A stretch of DNA of 8,196 nucleotides, from positions 1 to 8,196 of the forward strand of contig PWND01000321.1 in the NCBI GenBank assembly GCA_003557965.1, in the 5' to 3' direction. Below, one piece after another: positions 6,937-8,196 of this stretch (its first letter is position 1; the number at the start of each line of letters is the position of its first letter). Both the position numbers and the translations under genes were made by a program. The notes beneath the pieces were generated by a model that searched no databases, had not been told where the DNA came from, and saw only the letters and a list, made by a program, of their open reading frames with translations. Source of the DNA: Bacteroidales bacterium. GTDB lineage: Bacteria > Bacteroidota > Bacteroidia > Bacteroidales > UBA7960.

Positions 6937-7530
6937 ATGGATTTTTATAATAAGCTAAAAAAGTACGATATAATATTAGGGTCAAAATCTCCCAGAAGAA
7001 AAGCTTTGCTGAAAAATTGCAATATTCCTTTCAGAGTATTTAGCAAACCAACAAAAGAAGACTTCCCTGAAAACCTTAGCCCGGAAGAGATAGCCACGCA
7101 CTTAAGCAAAACAAAAATTAGCGCTTACAAAGAAGAGTTGTCAAATCCATTTGTGATAGTTATTACAGCTGATACAATAGTTGTAAGAGATAAGCACATT
7201 TTAAACAAGCCCTCCAATGAGCAAAATGCTATAGAAATGCTGGTATCATTATCAGGAAGATCTCACGAAGTATATACCGGGGTTTCAATAGGCAGCAGTA
7301 AAAAAACCATAGATTTTTTTGATAAAACTATTGTAAGTTTTTCTGAATTATCCAAAGAAGAAATAACCTATTATATAAAAGAATACCGGCCTTTCGACAA
7401 AGCAGGATCTTATGGAATTCAGGAATGGCTGGGGTTAATAGCTATTACCAAAATTGAGGGTTCTTACAATAATGTAGTTGGCCTGCCAGTTCATAAAGTT
7501 TATTCTGAGTTGAAAAACTTCATTATCTAA
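6937..7530 (+). CDS. maf: Maf/YhdE-type nucleoside triphosphate pyrophosphatase
   Basis: This 197-residue protein is full length for Maf. It hydrolyses nucleoside triphosphates to the monophosphate and pyrophosphate; YhdE-type members act on dTTP, UTP and modified pyrimidine nucleotides, and the family is tied to septum inhibition when overproduced. Motifs seen: LGSKSPRRKALL (14-25, phosphate-binding S-P-R-R), ADTIV (78-82, catalytic D79), GRSHEVYTGV (107-116), DKAGSYGIQ (154-162) and EGSYNNVVGLP (174-184). The DKAGSYGIQ form fits the YhdE (dTTP/UTP) group rather than the YceF (m7GTP) group. The protein is soluble and cytoplasmic. It is the last gene of the plus-strand operon, starting 2 bp after the UbiA stop, and it ends 7 bp from the stop of the convergent peptidase gene. 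Confidence 0.92.
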   Translation: MDFYNKLKKYDIILGSKSPRRKALLKNCNIPFRVFSKPTKEDFPENLSPEEIATHLSKTKISAYKEELSNPFVIVITADTIVVRDKHILNKPSNEQNAIEMLVSLSGRSHEVYTGVSIGSSKKTIDFFDKTIVSFSELSKEEITYYIKEYRPFDKAGSYGIQEWLGLIAITKIEGSYNNVVGLPVHKVYSELKNFII

Positions 7531-7537
7531 TACCCGG

Positions 7538-8196
7538 CTATCTCCTTGCCAAAAACACCCATAAATAATACAACAGCATTGCCAAAGAACCTAAGGCTGC
7601 AACCACATATGTAGTAGCTGCCCATTTTAACGCATCACGTGCATGTGTGTGTTCCCGCCCGGAAGTAAGCCCGGTACGATCAAGCCATGCCAAAGCCCTG
7701 TTTGTTGCATTAAACTCAACAGGCAAGGTTATAAAGCTAAACAAGGTTGTTGTGGCAAACATAATGATGCCTGCAAATAATATTCCAGGAATAGATTCTA
7801 CTGTTAGAATTCCTATTAGTAATATCCATTGCATATACCTGGAACTAATGCTAACAACAGGTACAAGAGCCGACCTCATTTTTAAAAATGCATAAGCCTT
7901 TGCATGCTGCACTGCATGCCCACACTCATGCGCTGCAACTGCCGCTGCAGCTATACTTCTGCCGTTATATACTTCCTTGCTAAGATTTACCGTCCTGTCT
8001 AATGGATTATAATGATCCGTTAACTTTCCACTTGTACTTATAACCCTAACATTATCAATGCCATTATCATGCAACATTTTCTCAGCAACCTCCCGGCCTG
8101 ATAAACCTGAGCGAAGTGGCTCACGAGAGTATTTTGCAAACTTAGACTTTAAAGTGTTTGATACTAAATAACTTATTAATACAAATACACCGAATA
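7538..8196 (-). CDS. YugP-like membrane zinc metallopeptidase (PF04298 family), N-terminus cut by window edge
   Basis: Transcribed right to left. The frame is open from the right edge to the TAG at 7538-7540, giving 218 visible residues; the family is about 225-235 residues, so only around ten N-terminal residues are missing. The methionine at 8077 is internal: the 39 codons before it read as the family's normal N-terminus, a membrane helix (FGVFVLISYLVSNTLKSKF) and then SREPLRSGLSGREVAEKML. The zinc motif HECGH lies at visible residues 89-93 (bases 7916-7930), followed by AVQHA. The likely third ligand is the glutamate of VEFNATNRA (E160). Two or three hydrophobic helices follow the active site, and one more lies at the C-terminus (YVVAALGSLAMLLYYLWVF). 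The family is a neutral zinc peptidase of unknown physiological substrate anchored in the inner membrane, distantly like HtpX. Its promoter is outside the window, and it converges on maf with a 7-bp gap. Confidence 0.9.
   Translation of the reverse strand, partial: FGVFVLISYLVSNTLKSKFAKYSREPLRSGLSGREVAEKMLHDNGIDNVRVISTSGKLTDHYNPLDRTVNLSKEVYNGRSIAAAAVAAHECGHAVQHAKAYAFLKMRSALVPVVSISSRYMQWILLIGILTVESIPGILFAGIIMFATTTLFSFITLPVEFNATNRALAWLDRTGLTSGREHTHARDALKWAATTYVVAALGSLAMLLYYLWVFLARR

Noticed and set aside
7902..7919. Inverted repeat GCATGC-TGCACT-GCATGC
   Set aside because: It falls within the peptidase gene and results from two His-Ala codon pairs in the conserved zinc-site sequence HAVQHA; no need for a separate DNA element.

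Overview
The window looks like ordinary chromosome from a low-GC member of the Bacteroidetes (Bacteroidota), probably of the Bacteroidales/Marinilabiliales or Cytophagia type. The reasons are a DUF5723 outer-membrane protein, a near-consensus Bacteroidetes promoter (TTTG, 22 bp, TAnnTTTG) with no Shine-Dalgarno sequences, a long CcmF/CcsA-type haem lyase beginning with the phylum-typical STQYIGENL N-terminus, and the gene order DUF2520 - KdsC-like HAD phosphatase - UbiA - Maf, which I recall from other members of the phylum. The species cannot be named from the sequence alone. Layout: bases 1-645 hold the 3' end of a large acidic, beta-rich, probably exported protein, open to the left edge. 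Bases 673-2166 encode a DUF5723 predicted outer-membrane beta-barrel with a signal peptide and two Asp/Asn-rich insertions. An 88-bp intergenic gap follows, with a strong promoter candidate. From it runs a compact plus-strand operon with gaps of 2-15 bp: ccmF (2255-4645), a DUF2520 Rossmann-fold protein (4651-5430), a KdsC-type phosphatase (5444-5965), a UbiA-family prenyltransferase (5981-6934) and a Maf nucleotide pyrophosphatase (6937-7530). A YugP-like membrane zinc metallopeptidase converges on the minus strand (7538 to the right edge), its stop only 7 bp from that of maf. About 95% or more of the window is coding, and no gene-free stretch exceeds 100 bp. How the genes fit together: the operon mixes cell-envelope and housekeeping functions. 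CcmF attaches haem to exported c-type cytochromes, the KdsC-like enzyme would supply Kdo for lipopolysaccharide, the UbiA enzyme prenylates a lipid or quinone precursor in the inner membrane, and Maf hydrolyses non-canonical or excess nucleotides. The DUF2520 protein has no assigned reaction. There is no direct evidence that they form one pathway. I found no CRISPR, mobile element, RNA gene, phage or defence gene, and nothing I would call a new biological system. The points most worth a second look are the uncharacterised DUF2520-HAD-UbiA-Maf block, the true substrate of the UbiA enzyme, the Asp-rich insertions in the DUF5723 barrel, and the ccmF promoter with its very short leader.
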